Shown here piece by piece: positions 5,638-5,642 of a DNA stretch of 5,642 nt (position 1 is the first letter of the stretch; every line of letters begins with the position of its first letter). The position numbers and the translations under genes were made by a program. Location of the stretch: contig JAAYFX010000068.1 of the NCBI GenBank assembly GCA_012728025.1, positions 1 through 5,642 of the forward strand, written 5' to 3'. Source of the DNA: Clostridiales bacterium. GTDB lineage: Bacteria > Bacillota > Clostridia > Oscillospirales > Oscillospiraceae. The notes below the pieces were generated by a model. It made no database searches. It saw only the letters and a list, made by a program, of their open reading frames with translations, and was not told where the DNA came from.

Positions 5638-5642
5638 ATAAA

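Overview
The window reads as chromosome of a Gram-positive, anaerobe-like member of the Firmicutes, most likely class Clostridia. Three things point there: an exported protein with three S-layer homology (SLH) domains, an iron-sulfur family 4 uracil-DNA glycosylase, and an L10 leader attenuator in front of rplJ-rplL of the type known from Bacillus. Strong AGGAGG-like ribosome binding sites and AT-rich gaps between moderately GC-balanced genes fit. All recognised genes lie on the + strand. I could not run a database search, so the taxonomic placement is inference.

Layout. 1-1151 is the 3' part of a membrane sensor histidine kinase whose start lies outside the window. After 19 bases comes a family 4 uracil-DNA glycosylase gene (1171-1736) broken by a one-base deletion near 1497-1500; both halves keep the family motifs. 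1737-2095 is an AT-rich gap holding a very strong hairpin terminator (1909-1960) with an extended -10 promoter-like motif before it, so it may encode a roughly 90-nt RNA or a terminated leader. 2096-4318 encodes a 740-residue exported protein: signal peptide, phosphodiester glycosidase (NAGPA/DUF2233) domain, two Ig-like (Big-type) modules and three C-terminal SLH repeats. A hairpin at 4336-4360 follows it. A consensus promoter (4385-4413) then drives the L10 leader (4417-4631), rplJ (4632-5159) and rplL (5203-5577), closed by a terminator at 5598-5637.

How the parts work together. The kinase and glycosylase genes are probably co-transcribed but functionally unrelated (signalling and DNA repair). 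The SLH protein should sit on the outside of the cell wall and cleave a sugar phosphodiester; its substrate is unknown. rplJ-rplL encode the L10(L12)n ribosomal stalk. The leader shows a complete set of parts for feedback: an L10-binding kinked stem, a terminator, and a 6-base match (4456-4461 with 4521-4526) that makes the two folds mutually exclusive. The best candidates for something undescribed are the small terminated unit at 1853-1960 and the substrate of the SLH-anchored enzyme. I see no mobile element, CRISPR array, tRNA or rRNA.
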